DNA of 45,027 nucleotides from assembly GCA_903881085.1 (NCBI GenBank), contig CAIRSA010000517.1, forward strand, positions 1 through 45,027, written 5' to 3'. The notes beneath the pieces were generated by a model, which had not been told where the DNA came from, searched no databases, and saw nothing but the letters and a program-made list of their open reading frames with translations. The stretch's first letter is position 1. Each line of letters begins with the position of its first letter. The translations under genes and the position numbers were made by a program. Source of the DNA: an uncultured Acidobacteriia bacterium (GTDB lineage: Bacteria; Acidobacteriota; Terriglobia; Bryobacterales; Bryobacteraceae). Positions 1 to 7,751 of this stretch are shown piece after piece.

Positions 1-1707
1 GACGGCGAATTCCAGAATTTTAAGGCCAAGGGCGGAGCGTATATCCGCCAGGAATTCTTCGGCAAGTATCCCGAACTGCTGGAACTGGTGAAGCACCTGA
101 GCGACGATGAGATCGGCAAACTGCGCCGCGGCGGCCACGACCCGATAAAGGTATTCAACGCTTATCACCGTGCCGTGAACACCATCGGCCAACCGACTGT
201 CATTTTGGCCAAGACCATCAAAGGTTACGGACTGGGCAGCAGCGGCGAAGGCAAGAACTCCACGCACCAGAAGAAGAAGCTGGACGACGCCGAGGTGGAA
301 CACTTCCGCGAACGGTTCCAGGTTCCTGTTTCCGATGAGGTTGCCAACAGCCTGTCGTTCTATCGTCCGCCGGCTGAAAGCCCGGAGATGATTTACATGC
401 ATGAGCGCCGCAAAGCGCTGGGTGGCTACCTGCCTGCCCGCAAGCCCATGCAGTTAGTCATGCAAGCACCCGCACTCAGCGAATTCAGCGAGTCGCTGGC
501 TGGTTCGCAGGGCCGCGAAGTTTCCACCACCATGGCCTTCGTCCGCGTGCTCACCAAGCTGTTGAAAGATCCGGCTTGGGGCAAGTACATTGTTCCGATT
601 ATTCCCGACGAAGCCCGAACCTTCGGTATGGATTCGCTGTTCCGTTCGAATGGCATCTATGCCAGCCAGGGCCAGTTGTACAAGCCGGTCGACTCCGATG
701 TCTTCAACTGGTATCGCGAAGCGAAGGACGGCCAGGTGCTCGAAGAGGGCATTACCGAAGCCGGTTCCATGGCTTCCGTGACGGCCGCAGGTACCTCGTA
801 CGCTAACTACGGCGTGCCGATGGTTCCGTTCTTCACTTACTATTCGATGTTCGGTTTCCAGCGCATTGGCGATCTGGTGTGGGCGTTTGCGGACTCTCGC
901 GGCAAGGGCTTCCTGATGGGCGGCACTGCCGGCCGCACCACGCTTTCGGGCGAAGGCCTGCAGCACCAGGATGGTCATAGCCTGGTGTTGTCGAGCACCG
1001 TTCCCACTTGCGCCAGCTACGACCCGGCCTTTGCCTACGAAATCGCCGTCATCATTCAGGACGGCATCCGCCGCATGTATCAGGAGCAAGAGCACCTGTT
1101 CTATTACCTGACAATCGGCAACGAAGACTACGCGCAGCCGGCTATGCCTGAAGGTGTCAACGAAGGCATTCTGAAGGGCATCTATAAGTACAAGCCGTCC
1201 CAGTATTGGCCCGCGCAGGTGATGTTGTTCGGCAGTGGATCGATTCTCAACGAAGCTCTTCGTGCGCAGACGATTTTGGCCGAACGCTATGGCGTGCAGG
1301 CCGATGTTTACAGCGTCACCAGCTACAACGAACTGCGCCGCGAAGCACTGGCGACTGAGCGTTGGAACCGCCTGCATCCTTCCGAGCCGGCCCGCATGCC
1401 TTATATTCAACAGGCACTGCTCGGTACGACCGCGCCGATCATCGCCGCCACCGATTACATGAAGATCGTCAGCGATCAGATTGCGCCGTGGTTGCCTGGC
1501 CGCATGACTTCGCTCGGCACCGATGGTTTCGGCCGCAGCGACAACCGGCAGCATTTGCGCCGCCACTTTGAAGTGGACGCAGAATCGATCGCCGGTGCAG
1601 CCCTTTCGCGGCTGGCACGCGACGGTTACTTCGATATGCAACGCGCCCAGGCCGCGGTTTATGAATTAGGCCTGAAGCCCGAAGCGATGGATCCGGCTAG
1701 ACTGTAA
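1..1707 (+). CDS. aceE: Pyruvate dehydrogenase E1 component, homodimeric type (3' part)
   Basis: This is the C-terminal part (568 codons plus stop) of the thiamine-diphosphate-dependent E1 subunit that decarboxylates pyruvate and acetylates the lipoyl group of E2. The frame is open from base 1, so the GTG at 88 is an internal valine and the real start lies upstream of the window. The visible protein carries the AceE signature stretch with RGGHDP, QPTVILAKTIKGYG and HQKKKL, then the transketolase-like central domain (MGGTAGRTTLSGEGLQHQDGH) and the C-terminal transketolase domain (TSLGTDGFGRSDNR). Family members are about 890 residues, so roughly the first 320 are missing. No E2 or E3 gene follows; the next 340 bases are non-coding. 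The family call is safe, while the operon context is outside the window. Confidence 0.96.
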   Translation, partial: DGEFQNFKAKGGAYIRQEFFGKYPELLELVKHLSDDEIGKLRRGGHDPIKVFNAYHRAVNTIGQPTVILAKTIKGYGLGSSGEGKNSTHQKKKLDDAEVEHFRERFQVPVSDEVANSLSFYRPPAESPEMIYMHERRKALGGYLPARKPMQLVMQAPALSEFSESLAGSQGREVSTTMAFVRVLTKLLKDPAWGKYIVPIIPDEARTFGMDSLFRSNGIYASQGQLYKPVDSDVFNWYREAKDGQVLEEGITEAGSMASVTAAGTSYANYGVPMVPFFTYYSMFGFQRIGDLVWAFADSRGKGFLMGGTAGRTTLSGEGLQHQDGHSLVLSSTVPTCASYDPAFAYEIAVIIQDGIRRMYQEQEHLFYYLTIGNEDYAQPAMPEGVNEGILKGIYKYKPSQYWPAQVMLFGSGSILNEALRAQTILAERYGVQADVYSVTSYNELRREALATERWNRLHPSEPARMPYIQQALLGTTAPIIAATDYMKIVSDQIAPWLPGRMTSLGTDGFGRSDNRQHLRRHFEVDAESIAGAALSRLARDGYFDMQRAQAAVYELGLKPEAMDPARL

Positions 1708-2045
1708 GTCAATTTTGCCACGGATCCACTCGGAGTGCGCCTGGATAAACCGGCATGAAGAGTCTCACAGGAAAGGAATAGCGAATCATCCTGCCCCCGG
1801 GTCATGCTCTTGCCGTCGTAAGGCGGCGCGTGAAGCGTTGACAGGGGCAGGGTATTGAGCTGTGAAATCCATCGCGTTCGGGGTGATGAAGTTGTTCCGT
1901 GAAGCGGCAGTCCACATCATGAATGACAAGAGACGCGAGTCATCAATGAACCCCGCGCAGTCAGAAAGAGACCTCAGGCATGTCACCAAACTTCCAAGGT
2001 AAGTGACATTGGACTGCCATTCGCGCCACATTTGCACTCAGAATT
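1708..2045. other. Non-coding gap after aceE
   Basis: This stretch separates aceE from the convergent minus-strand cluster. An open frame of 83 codons on the minus strand (1786-2037) has no recognisable domain and no clear ribosome-binding site. I see no clear terminator hairpin and no RNA gene. Confidence 0.4.
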
Positions 2046-2657
2046 CTACTTCATCGGCGCCAGCGCTTTGCTGTTTCCGGTAGACGGCAGAACCACCAGA
2101 TCCTGAGTTTCCATTGCCGTGCGCTCGTAGAATTCCACGCCGCGGGCTGAGATCGAATAGGCGCCGTTGTCACCAGGCCGAAGACAGTCGTTCTCCTTCA
2201 AGTACCAGAGGGTGAACTCCAACGACTCCTTCGAATACCCCAACATCGACTCGAAGTCACGCATGTTCAGGTTGGGCTTGGTCATGTCTTTGACGCGCCG
2301 CTGATACAGCAGATACAAAATGCCCTGGCGCTTGGCACGCTCCAACTCAATGCCGCCTTCTACTTCTTGCTGTGACTTGGCCTGCTTCTGCTGTGACCCT
2401 CCTGGCGCCGCGGCGGGCTGGCTTCCCGCCTTTTGTTTCTTGTATTCTTCGTCATACTGCGCCCGGCTCTCAGGATTGCTCAATATTTTGTATGCCTGCA
2501 AAATCGCCCGATGTTTCTGCGCATCGCCGGTGTTCTTCGTGTCCGGATGATACTTCTCCGTCAGATGATAATGCATAACATGGATGGCCGCCGCATCCGC
2601 GTGGGGGCTTAGTTGTAGTAACTCGTAGTAATCGAAAAAGTTCTCTGACTTAGGCAT
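2046..2657 (-). CDS. J-domain (DnaJ-like) protein with C-terminal winged-helix-like region
   Basis: The N-terminal 65 residues or so form a J domain: helix II, then the HPD tripeptide within KYHPDTKNTGD that stimulates DnaK ATPase, then helix III with ILSNPESRAQYDEEY. A charged Gln/Ala-rich linker follows (about residues 70-100). The last ~90 residues (YLLYQRRVKDM onward, with LGYSKESLEFTLWYLKEN) look like a winged-helix fold. There is no Gly/Phe region or zinc-finger repeat, so this is a J-domain co-chaperone or adaptor rather than DnaJ proper. The start at 2657 overlaps the prmA stop by 8 bases, which suggests translational coupling; an ATG at 2672 is the main alternative. The specific client is unknown. 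The J domain is seen; the winged helix is inferred from pattern. Confidence 0.85.
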   Translation of the reverse strand: MPKSENFFDYYELLQLSPHADAAAIHVMHYHLTEKYHPDTKNTGDAQKHRAILQAYKILSNPESRAQYDEEYKKQKAGSQPAAAPGGSQQKQAKSQQEVEGGIELERAKRQGILYLLYQRRVKDMTKPNLNMRDFESMLGYSKESLEFTLWYLKENDCLRPGDNGAYSISARGVEFYERTAMETQDLVVLPSTGNSKALAPMK

Positions 2658-3465
2658 TTCCCGTTCCGGCATTGTGTGCATTAGTATTTGGACCGCATAC
2701 ATCCAAGCTAGCACAAACCAGTCCCAGCCACTCTTTTCGCTCCACTCGTCCGGTCACGACGAAAGGCAGATGCAGCATCGCCTCGTCGCGCACGGGAACG
2801 CCGCTCAGGATGATGGTTCCGCTCGGCCGCAGAATGCGTGAGAGGTCTGCTGCCACCACGTTGATCGTGTTGGCATTGATGTTGGCCACGATCAGATCCA
2901 TCGAACTGCTGCGCACCGCTTTGCTCGAGCCAGCGAACACATCCACATGTGCCGGGATGTTGCGCCGGGCCTGCGACGCAGCGTCGCAATCGATGTCGCA
3001 AGCCGTCACGCGGCCCGCGCCCAGCAACAGCGCGGCCTCAGCCAGAATGCCAGTGCCGGTGCCCAGATCCAACACCTTGGCACCCGGCTGCAGATGCCTC
3101 TCCATCGCTTCCAGGCAAAGCTGGGTGGTGGTGTCGGCCCCAGTGCCGAAGGCCATGCCGGGATGAATCGTCAGCCGCATGCGCCCTTCTGGCGCTTCGT
3201 CGTCAAGCCATGCAGGGACGAGGTAGAACCGCTCGCCAACCGCGAACGGGGTCCAGGATGCCTGTGTTTCGGCCGCCCAATCGCGCTCCTCAGCCAACTT
3301 CCACTGCGGGGAATACGAGGCGAACGCGGCAGCGTCAAACTGTTCGCCGAAGAACGCCTGCACCTGGTCGCCTTCCTCGATCACGCCTTCGGTGCCGAGG
3401 TCCCACAGATTCGAAATCAACAGATCTTTTTCCCGCGACGGGCAGTCCAGCGTCAGAATGAACAT
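2650..3465 (-). CDS. prmA: Ribosomal protein L11 methyltransferase
   Basis: This SAM-dependent enzyme trimethylates amino groups of ribosomal protein L11. At 271 residues it is slightly shorter than the E. coli enzyme (293). It shows the PrmA substrate-loop signature GMAFGTGADTTTQLCLE, with Ala-Asp where many family members have Thr-His, then SAM motif I (VLDLGTGTGILAEAALLLGA), the acidic motif II (ACDIDCDAA) and the NPPY-like loop in its PrmA form (DLIVANINAN). The N-terminal ~100 residues are the L11-binding domain. The ATG at 3465 directly abuts the stop codon of the upstream oxidoreductase, and its own stop overlaps the J-domain gene, so the three genes are probably cotranscribed. Confidence 0.93.
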   Translation of the reverse strand: MFILTLDCPSREKDLLISNLWDLGTEGVIEEGDQVQAFFGEQFDAAAFASYSPQWKLAEERDWAAETQASWTPFAVGERFYLVPAWLDDEAPEGRMRLTIHPGMAFGTGADTTTQLCLEAMERHLQPGAKVLDLGTGTGILAEAALLLGAGRVTACDIDCDAASQARRNIPAHVDVFAGSSKAVRSSSMDLIVANINANTINVVAADLSRILRPSGTIILSGVPVRDEAMLHLPFVVTGRVERKEWLGLVCASLDVCGPNTNAHNAGTGNA

Positions 3466-4485
3466 CTATATCTCACCTGATGCCCGTAGCAGAGTTTCAT
3501 GCACGGCCAGTTCATGATCATAGGAATATTTCAAGGGTTCTCCGCTACGGATGAAGTGTGCCAGGTCTTTGAAATCGGCGATGTATCGCGGCTGCGGAGG
3601 CAGATCCACATCCTGCCAGCCTTTCTTGTACGGCCCACGCGCTTCACGCATACTGACGCGCATTTTCGTGCCGGGCTCCACCGGCGCAAGGATGATCGAG
3701 CCATCGGAGCCGATCAATTCAAACGACCGGTGCGGGCTGGCGCCAGCCATCTTCGCCGATGTCGAGATCTCCGCCAGCGAGCCGCCGTATTCCAGCACCG
3801 CCAACGTGTTGTCGGCCAGCGTGTCGCGAATTACAGAATCGTGATGGAGCCATTTTTTCACGTCCTTCGGGCGGCCCCACAGCGCCACCACGCGGTCAAT
3901 CATGTGGCAGCCGAGTTCGAACATCATGCCGCCTTTGAACTCCGAAAGCGCCAGGCGCCCGCTGTCGGGGATATCGGTGTTGATCACCGCGCGGACCATG
4001 TATGCATCGCCCAACCAGCCTTGTTTGGCCGCTTCGAGCGCGTGGTCGAAGCCAGCGTGGAAGCGCCAGATGTAGCCGCACTGTGCGGCCAGTTTCTTGC
4101 GCCGTGCCTCTTCGATCAACGCGCGGAACGGCTCCATACGATGCGTGGGCGGTTTGTCGATGTGTAGATGCTTGCCGCTGGCGATGACGCGTTGGCCGTA
4201 GGCCAGGTTCTCCGGAACTGTCCCTTCCACGGCCACGGCCTTGATCGTAGGGTCGTTGAAAAGCTGTTCTTCCGTGAGCCAGCTGACGTTTTTGTAGTCC
4301 GGGCGGGTCTTCGGTTCGCAGACTCCGGCGAGTTCGAAATCGGGGGAGTCCTGGATGGTTTTCAGTTTGCCTGCGGCGTGGGCGTGGCCGGTGCCTAGCA
4401 TGGCGATGCGGATTTTGGGTTCGGCGGCGAAGGCGGTGGCCGCCGTGGCGGCGGCTAGGAATTTACGGCGTGAGAGTGTCGTCAT
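3466..4485 (-). CDS. Gfo/Idh/MocA-family oxidoreductase, exported (Tat-type signal)
   Basis: This is an NAD(P)-dependent sugar or polyol dehydrogenase-like protein of 339 residues. The N-terminus begins MTTLSRRKFLAAATAATAFA, which contains a canonical twin-arginine SRRKFL motif followed by an Ala-rich hydrophobic segment. The folded, cofactor-loaded enzyme is therefore probably exported. The Rossmann fold starts at IRIAMLGTGHAHA. The conserved lysine of the EKP-type motif appears as HIDKPPTHR. The C-terminal half (ELGCHMIDRVVALWG) matches the family's substrate-binding domain. Its stop touches the prmA start. Secreted members are common in Acidobacteriota and Planctomycetota. The substrate cannot be predicted. 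Confidence 0.88.
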   Translation of the reverse strand: MTTLSRRKFLAAATAATAFAAEPKIRIAMLGTGHAHAAGKLKTIQDSPDFELAGVCEPKTRPDYKNVSWLTEEQLFNDPTIKAVAVEGTVPENLAYGQRVIASGKHLHIDKPPTHRMEPFRALIEEARRKKLAAQCGYIWRFHAGFDHALEAAKQGWLGDAYMVRAVINTDIPDSGRLALSEFKGGMMFELGCHMIDRVVALWGRPKDVKKWLHHDSVIRDTLADNTLAVLEYGGSLAEISTSAKMAGASPHRSFELIGSDGSIILAPVEPGTKMRVSMREARGPYKKGWQDVDLPPQPRYIADFKDLAHFIRSGEPLKYSYDHELAVHETLLRASGEI

Positions 4486-4490
4486 TGATT

Positions 4491-4523
4491 TGCATTTGGA
4501 CAGGCGAATCGCCTGTCCTACCC
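4491..4523 (+). repeat. REP-like palindromic repeat, copy 1
   Basis: The core GGACAGGCGAATCGCCTGTCC is a near-perfect palindrome centred on GAATC and followed by TACCC. It lies between two minus-strand genes, and the TAG stop of the acyl-CoA ligase gene (4520-4518) is formed by its TAC flank. Related copies are at 20724-20764, 20786-20811 and 44997-45027. Confidence 0.75.
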
Positions 4524-6107
4524 CTGGACTCGCTTTTCTTTGCCGGCCCAGAAATGCTCGCGGATAACCATTTTTCGAATCTTGCCCGTGCCGGTCTTGG
4601 GCAACGCTTCTTCCGTGAAATGGATAATTCTCGGCAGTTTGAACTTGCCCAGGCGAAGCTGCAGAAATTCCATCAATGCCGCCTCATCAAGCGTCGAGCC
4701 GGGCTTTCGCACCACCACCGCGGCCGGCACTTCTCCCCAGCGCTCGTCGGGCGCAGCGACAACGGCGCACTCAAACACATCGGGATGGGCGAAGATCGCC
4801 TTCTCAACTTCGAGCGACGAAATGTTCTCGCCGCCGCTGATGATGATCTCTTTCTTGCGGTCCACGATGTGGATGTAGCGCTCTTCGTCCCACACCGCCA
4901 TGTCGCCGGTGTGGAACCATGCGCCGGTCATTACGTTGGCCGTGGCCTCGGGCTCGCGGAAGTAGCCGTCCATCACGTTGTCGCCGCGCGCGATCACTTC
5001 GCCGATGGAGACGCCGTCGCGCGGCACGTCATTCATATGCGGATCGACCACTCGAATCTCCACGCCCGGCGTAGCCCAGCCGGCCATGGCTTGGCGGCGC
5101 AGACGCTCTTTTTCGTCGGACAGATCGATGGTGCCTTTGCGCCGTCCTGTTGAGAGCACGGGCGAGGTCTCGGTGAGTCCATAGCCTGCGCAGATCTCGC
5201 CTGGGAACAAGGCCTCTAATCGTTGGACCAGTTCCGGCGACGCGGCCGCGCCGCCGATCGAGATGCGCCGCAGGCTGGAAACATCGTAGCTGCTGCGATC
5301 AGGCGCATTCAACAGTGCATTGGCCATGGTGGGCACCACATTCATATCCGTCGCGCGGTGCTGTTGAATCAGTTTGAAAACGCCGCTGGGCTCAAACCGG
5401 CGCACCATCACCTGCTTCACTCCCATCATGGTCGACGCCTGCGGACGGCCCCAGCCATTGGCGTGGAAGAGCGGAATGGTGTGCAGGTCCACCATGTCCT
5501 CGGTGCCGAAGAACAGTGTCGCTACCGACATGGCGTGCAGATACAGAGTTCGATGGCTTAACGTCACGCCCTTGGGCGTGCCCGTGCTGCCGCTGGTGTA
5601 GAACAACTCGGCGATCGATAGCTCATCGATCGTCATGAAGTCCATCGGCTCCGGCGTGCCGGTTGCAAGCAGTTCTTCGTAAGTCAAATCGGCCGCGGCC
5701 GTCTTTTCGCCGATACTCACAAAGGTCTTGATCTCCGGGCATGCCGCGCGCAGAGCTTCCACCGTCGCTTCGAACTCCTGCTCAAACACCAGCATCTTCG
5801 CGCCGGAGTGATTCAGAATGTTGGTCAGCTCAATCTGTGACAGGCGCACATTCAAAGGCATGACGATGGCGTGCGCCATCACCACACCGTAATAGCCTTC
5901 CAGCAGTTCGTGATTGTTGAAGCTGAGGTAGGCGACGCGATCACCTGCGGCCACGCCGCGCGCCGTTAGTGCCGAAGCGAGCTTCAAGCACCGCTCGCCG
6001 AACTGCGCGTAAGTGAACTCCTTTGCGCCGCACACCACGCCTATTTTTGCGCCGAAAAGATCCATCGCCCGGTACAGGCACCGGATGGGAGTCAGTGGGA
6101 TAACCAT
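4518..6107 (-). CDS. Acyl-CoA synthetase (AMP-forming), fatty-acid-CoA ligase type
   Basis: This ANL-superfamily enzyme of 529 residues activates a carboxylic acid with ATP and transfers it to CoA. The P-loop motif YTSGSTGTPKGV is near residue 170, the A5 motif GYGLTETSP near 310, and the hinge and C-terminal motifs are WFHTGDMAVWDE and DRKKEIIISGGENIS. The catalytic lysine motif PKTGTGKIRK is close to the C-terminus. The overall pattern resembles medium- or long-chain fatty-acid-CoA ligases rather than acetyl-CoA synthetase, but chain length cannot be read from sequence. The start ATG at 6107 gives the MVIPLTPIRCLYRAMDLF N-terminus expected for the family. It sits 15 bases downstream of the M28 peptidase gene. 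Its stop codon lies inside the palindromic repeat at 4491-4523. Confidence 0.92.
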   Translation of the reverse strand: MVIPLTPIRCLYRAMDLFGAKIGVVCGAKEFTYAQFGERCLKLASALTARGVAAGDRVAYLSFNNHELLEGYYGVVMAHAIVMPLNVRLSQIELTNILNHSGAKMLVFEQEFEATVEALRAACPEIKTFVSIGEKTAAADLTYEELLATGTPEPMDFMTIDELSIAELFYTSGSTGTPKGVTLSHRTLYLHAMSVATLFFGTEDMVDLHTIPLFHANGWGRPQASTMMGVKQVMVRRFEPSGVFKLIQQHRATDMNVVPTMANALLNAPDRSSYDVSSLRRISIGGAAASPELVQRLEALFPGEICAGYGLTETSPVLSTGRRKGTIDLSDEKERLRRQAMAGWATPGVEIRVVDPHMNDVPRDGVSIGEVIARGDNVMDGYFREPEATANVMTGAWFHTGDMAVWDEERYIHIVDRKKEIIISGGENISSLEVEKAIFAHPDVFECAVVAAPDERWGEVPAAVVVRKPGSTLDEAALMEFLQLRLGKFKLPRIIHFTEEALPKTGTGKIRKMVIREHFWAGKEKRVQG

Positions 6108-6122
6108 CGACAGAATTGTATC

Positions 6123-7679
6123 TCAGTGCGAACCCGTAGCGAACCGCTTGAAGAAGCTCGTGTCGTTCCACTCGGGCCGTTGCTGTGCGTTGGCCACGCG
6201 CGTCACCAGATGCGTGAGTATGCGCAGGAACTTTTCCGCGCCCGCGATGTCCACCGGTTGATTCACATCGTCGCTAGGAGCGTGGTAGCGGTTCTTCAGC
6301 CAATCCTTATGCAGCGTCTCTTCGGGCGAGCCCTTTTCGTAGCCGAACTTGAAGGCCAGCGCCGGGATGCCTTTCTTGATGAAGCTATACTGATCGCTGC
6401 GCACGAAGAGATTTCGCTGCGGTTCGGTGTCGCCCATGATCTTCACATCGAACTCCGCCGCAGCGGCGCGGATGTCAGCGCCGAGAGTGGACTCATCTAG
6501 GCCCTGAATGCTGAGCAGCTTTAGAGGATGCAGCGGCAGAAACATGTCGAGGTTGAAGTCGGCCACCATCGCATCTGTCTTCACCGCCGGATGCGCGGCG
6601 AAGTAGCGCGAGCCGAGCAGGCCCTTTTCTTCGCCTGTGACTGCGGCGAGAATCACTGACCGCTTTGAAGGTTTCAGGCCGCGCGCGACTTCGATCAGCG
6701 CGGCTATCCCCGACGCATTGTCCATGGCGCCGTTGTTGATGCGGTCGCCGTTGACCGGTTCTCCCACGCCGATGTGATCGAGGTGCGCGCTCAGTACGAC
6801 GGCCTCGTGCTTGAGTTTCGGATCCGTGCCTTCCACCATCGCGGCCACGTTTTGCGAAACCACTTTGCCGCGCTTTACGGCCATGTGGGCGCGCACGGAA
6901 ACCGGCATGGTGAAATGCGGAAGCGGCTTGCCTGTCTCTGCAACGGCAAAGAGTTCGGCCAAAGTGTGGCCGCTGCCATCGAAGAACAGCTGCGCGTGCT
7001 CCGGATTAATTGAGATGGAAATTTGCTCGCCGGTATTGTCGCGCAGCGCCTCTTCATCCAGATCCATCGACACGGCGAAGCGCGCCAGTGAGGAGCGCGC
7101 CCACGGAATATCCTGGCTCTTCGCGCTGGCGATGGTTGCCACGCCAATGGCTCCGGCGGCCCGCAGTGCTTTCCATTTTAAAGCGCTCTGCACGTGCGAG
7201 CGCAGTGGCCCTGTGATCTCGGAAGGCCCCACGCCCATCAGGCTGACTGCGATTTTTCCACGCAGGTCCAGTCCCTTCAGGTCGTCGTAATTCTTCTCGT
7301 CGAGCTTCAGGCCGTAGCCCACGAAGACCATCGGGGCATTCACGTTTTCCGCCGGATCGCAGCGCATACCAAGCACAGCTTCCTTGCCCAGCGTGATCTT
7401 CGTCGCCTTGCCGTCGCGAATCAGCTCGAGGCTGGAGTTCGGCTCGTCGATCTGTTTGGTGAGGAAGGGAACCGGCTGAATCACCGGCTTCAGCCCCAGC
7501 GAACGGAACTGCGCCGCGACATATTCAGCAGCAAGGCGATGGCCTTCACTGCCGGCGTTGCGCCCTTCCAGTTTGTCGTCGGCCAGAAAAAGAATGTGCT
7601 GCCACCACTGTTTTCCGAGGTTCGAAACGTCAGCGGCAAGAAGCGAAAATGCAATGCCAAAGGCGAGAAGGTATTTCAT
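6123..7679 (-). CDS. Secreted M28-family zinc peptidase with PA-domain insert
   Basis: This metallo-aminopeptidase or carboxypeptidase has 518 residues. A signal peptide (MKYLLAFGIAFSLLAADV) points to export. Two-zinc ligands are visible in order: His in SAHLDHIG near residue 300, bridging Asp in NGAMDNASG, the Glu-Glu pair in TGEEKGLLGS, Asp in NLDMF, and the final His in RYHAPSDD near residue 485. A protease-associated domain is inserted between about residues 105 and 240 (MVFVGYGL, GKIAVSLMGVGP). It is divergent from the gamma-glutamyltransferase, with a 72-base shared promoter region, and leads the ligase gene by 15 bases. The family and zinc site are clear; the peptide substrate is unknown. 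Confidence 0.93.
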   Translation of the reverse strand: MKYLLAFGIAFSLLAADVSNLGKQWWQHILFLADDKLEGRNAGSEGHRLAAEYVAAQFRSLGLKPVIQPVPFLTKQIDEPNSSLELIRDGKATKITLGKEAVLGMRCDPAENVNAPMVFVGYGLKLDEKNYDDLKGLDLRGKIAVSLMGVGPSEITGPLRSHVQSALKWKALRAAGAIGVATIASAKSQDIPWARSSLARFAVSMDLDEEALRDNTGEQISISINPEHAQLFFDGSGHTLAELFAVAETGKPLPHFTMPVSVRAHMAVKRGKVVSQNVAAMVEGTDPKLKHEAVVLSAHLDHIGVGEPVNGDRINNGAMDNASGIAALIEVARGLKPSKRSVILAAVTGEEKGLLGSRYFAAHPAVKTDAMVADFNLDMFLPLHPLKLLSIQGLDESTLGADIRAAAAEFDVKIMGDTEPQRNLFVRSDQYSFIKKGIPALAFKFGYEKGSPEETLHKDWLKNRYHAPSDDVNQPVDIAGAEKFLRILTHLVTRVANAQQRPEWNDTSFFKRFATGSH

Positions 7680-7751
7680 GGGATTCCCCCATTATAAAAC
7701 CATTGCCAAAGTTTACCTGCAAACTTTCTGATTTTGAGTCATTCTATTGTA

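Noticed and set aside
454..1641. Long minus-strand open frame inside aceE
   Set aside because: It is antisense to a clearly coding gene and reflects GC-rich codon bias.
1786..2037. 83-codon minus-strand open frame after aceE
   Set aside because: No domain, no ribosome-binding site and no plausible operon partner; treated as non-coding.
7734..7751. TTG start adding six residues to the gamma-glutamyltransferase
   Set aside because: The ATG at 7752 gives a proper signal peptide and the TTG lacks a ribosome-binding site.
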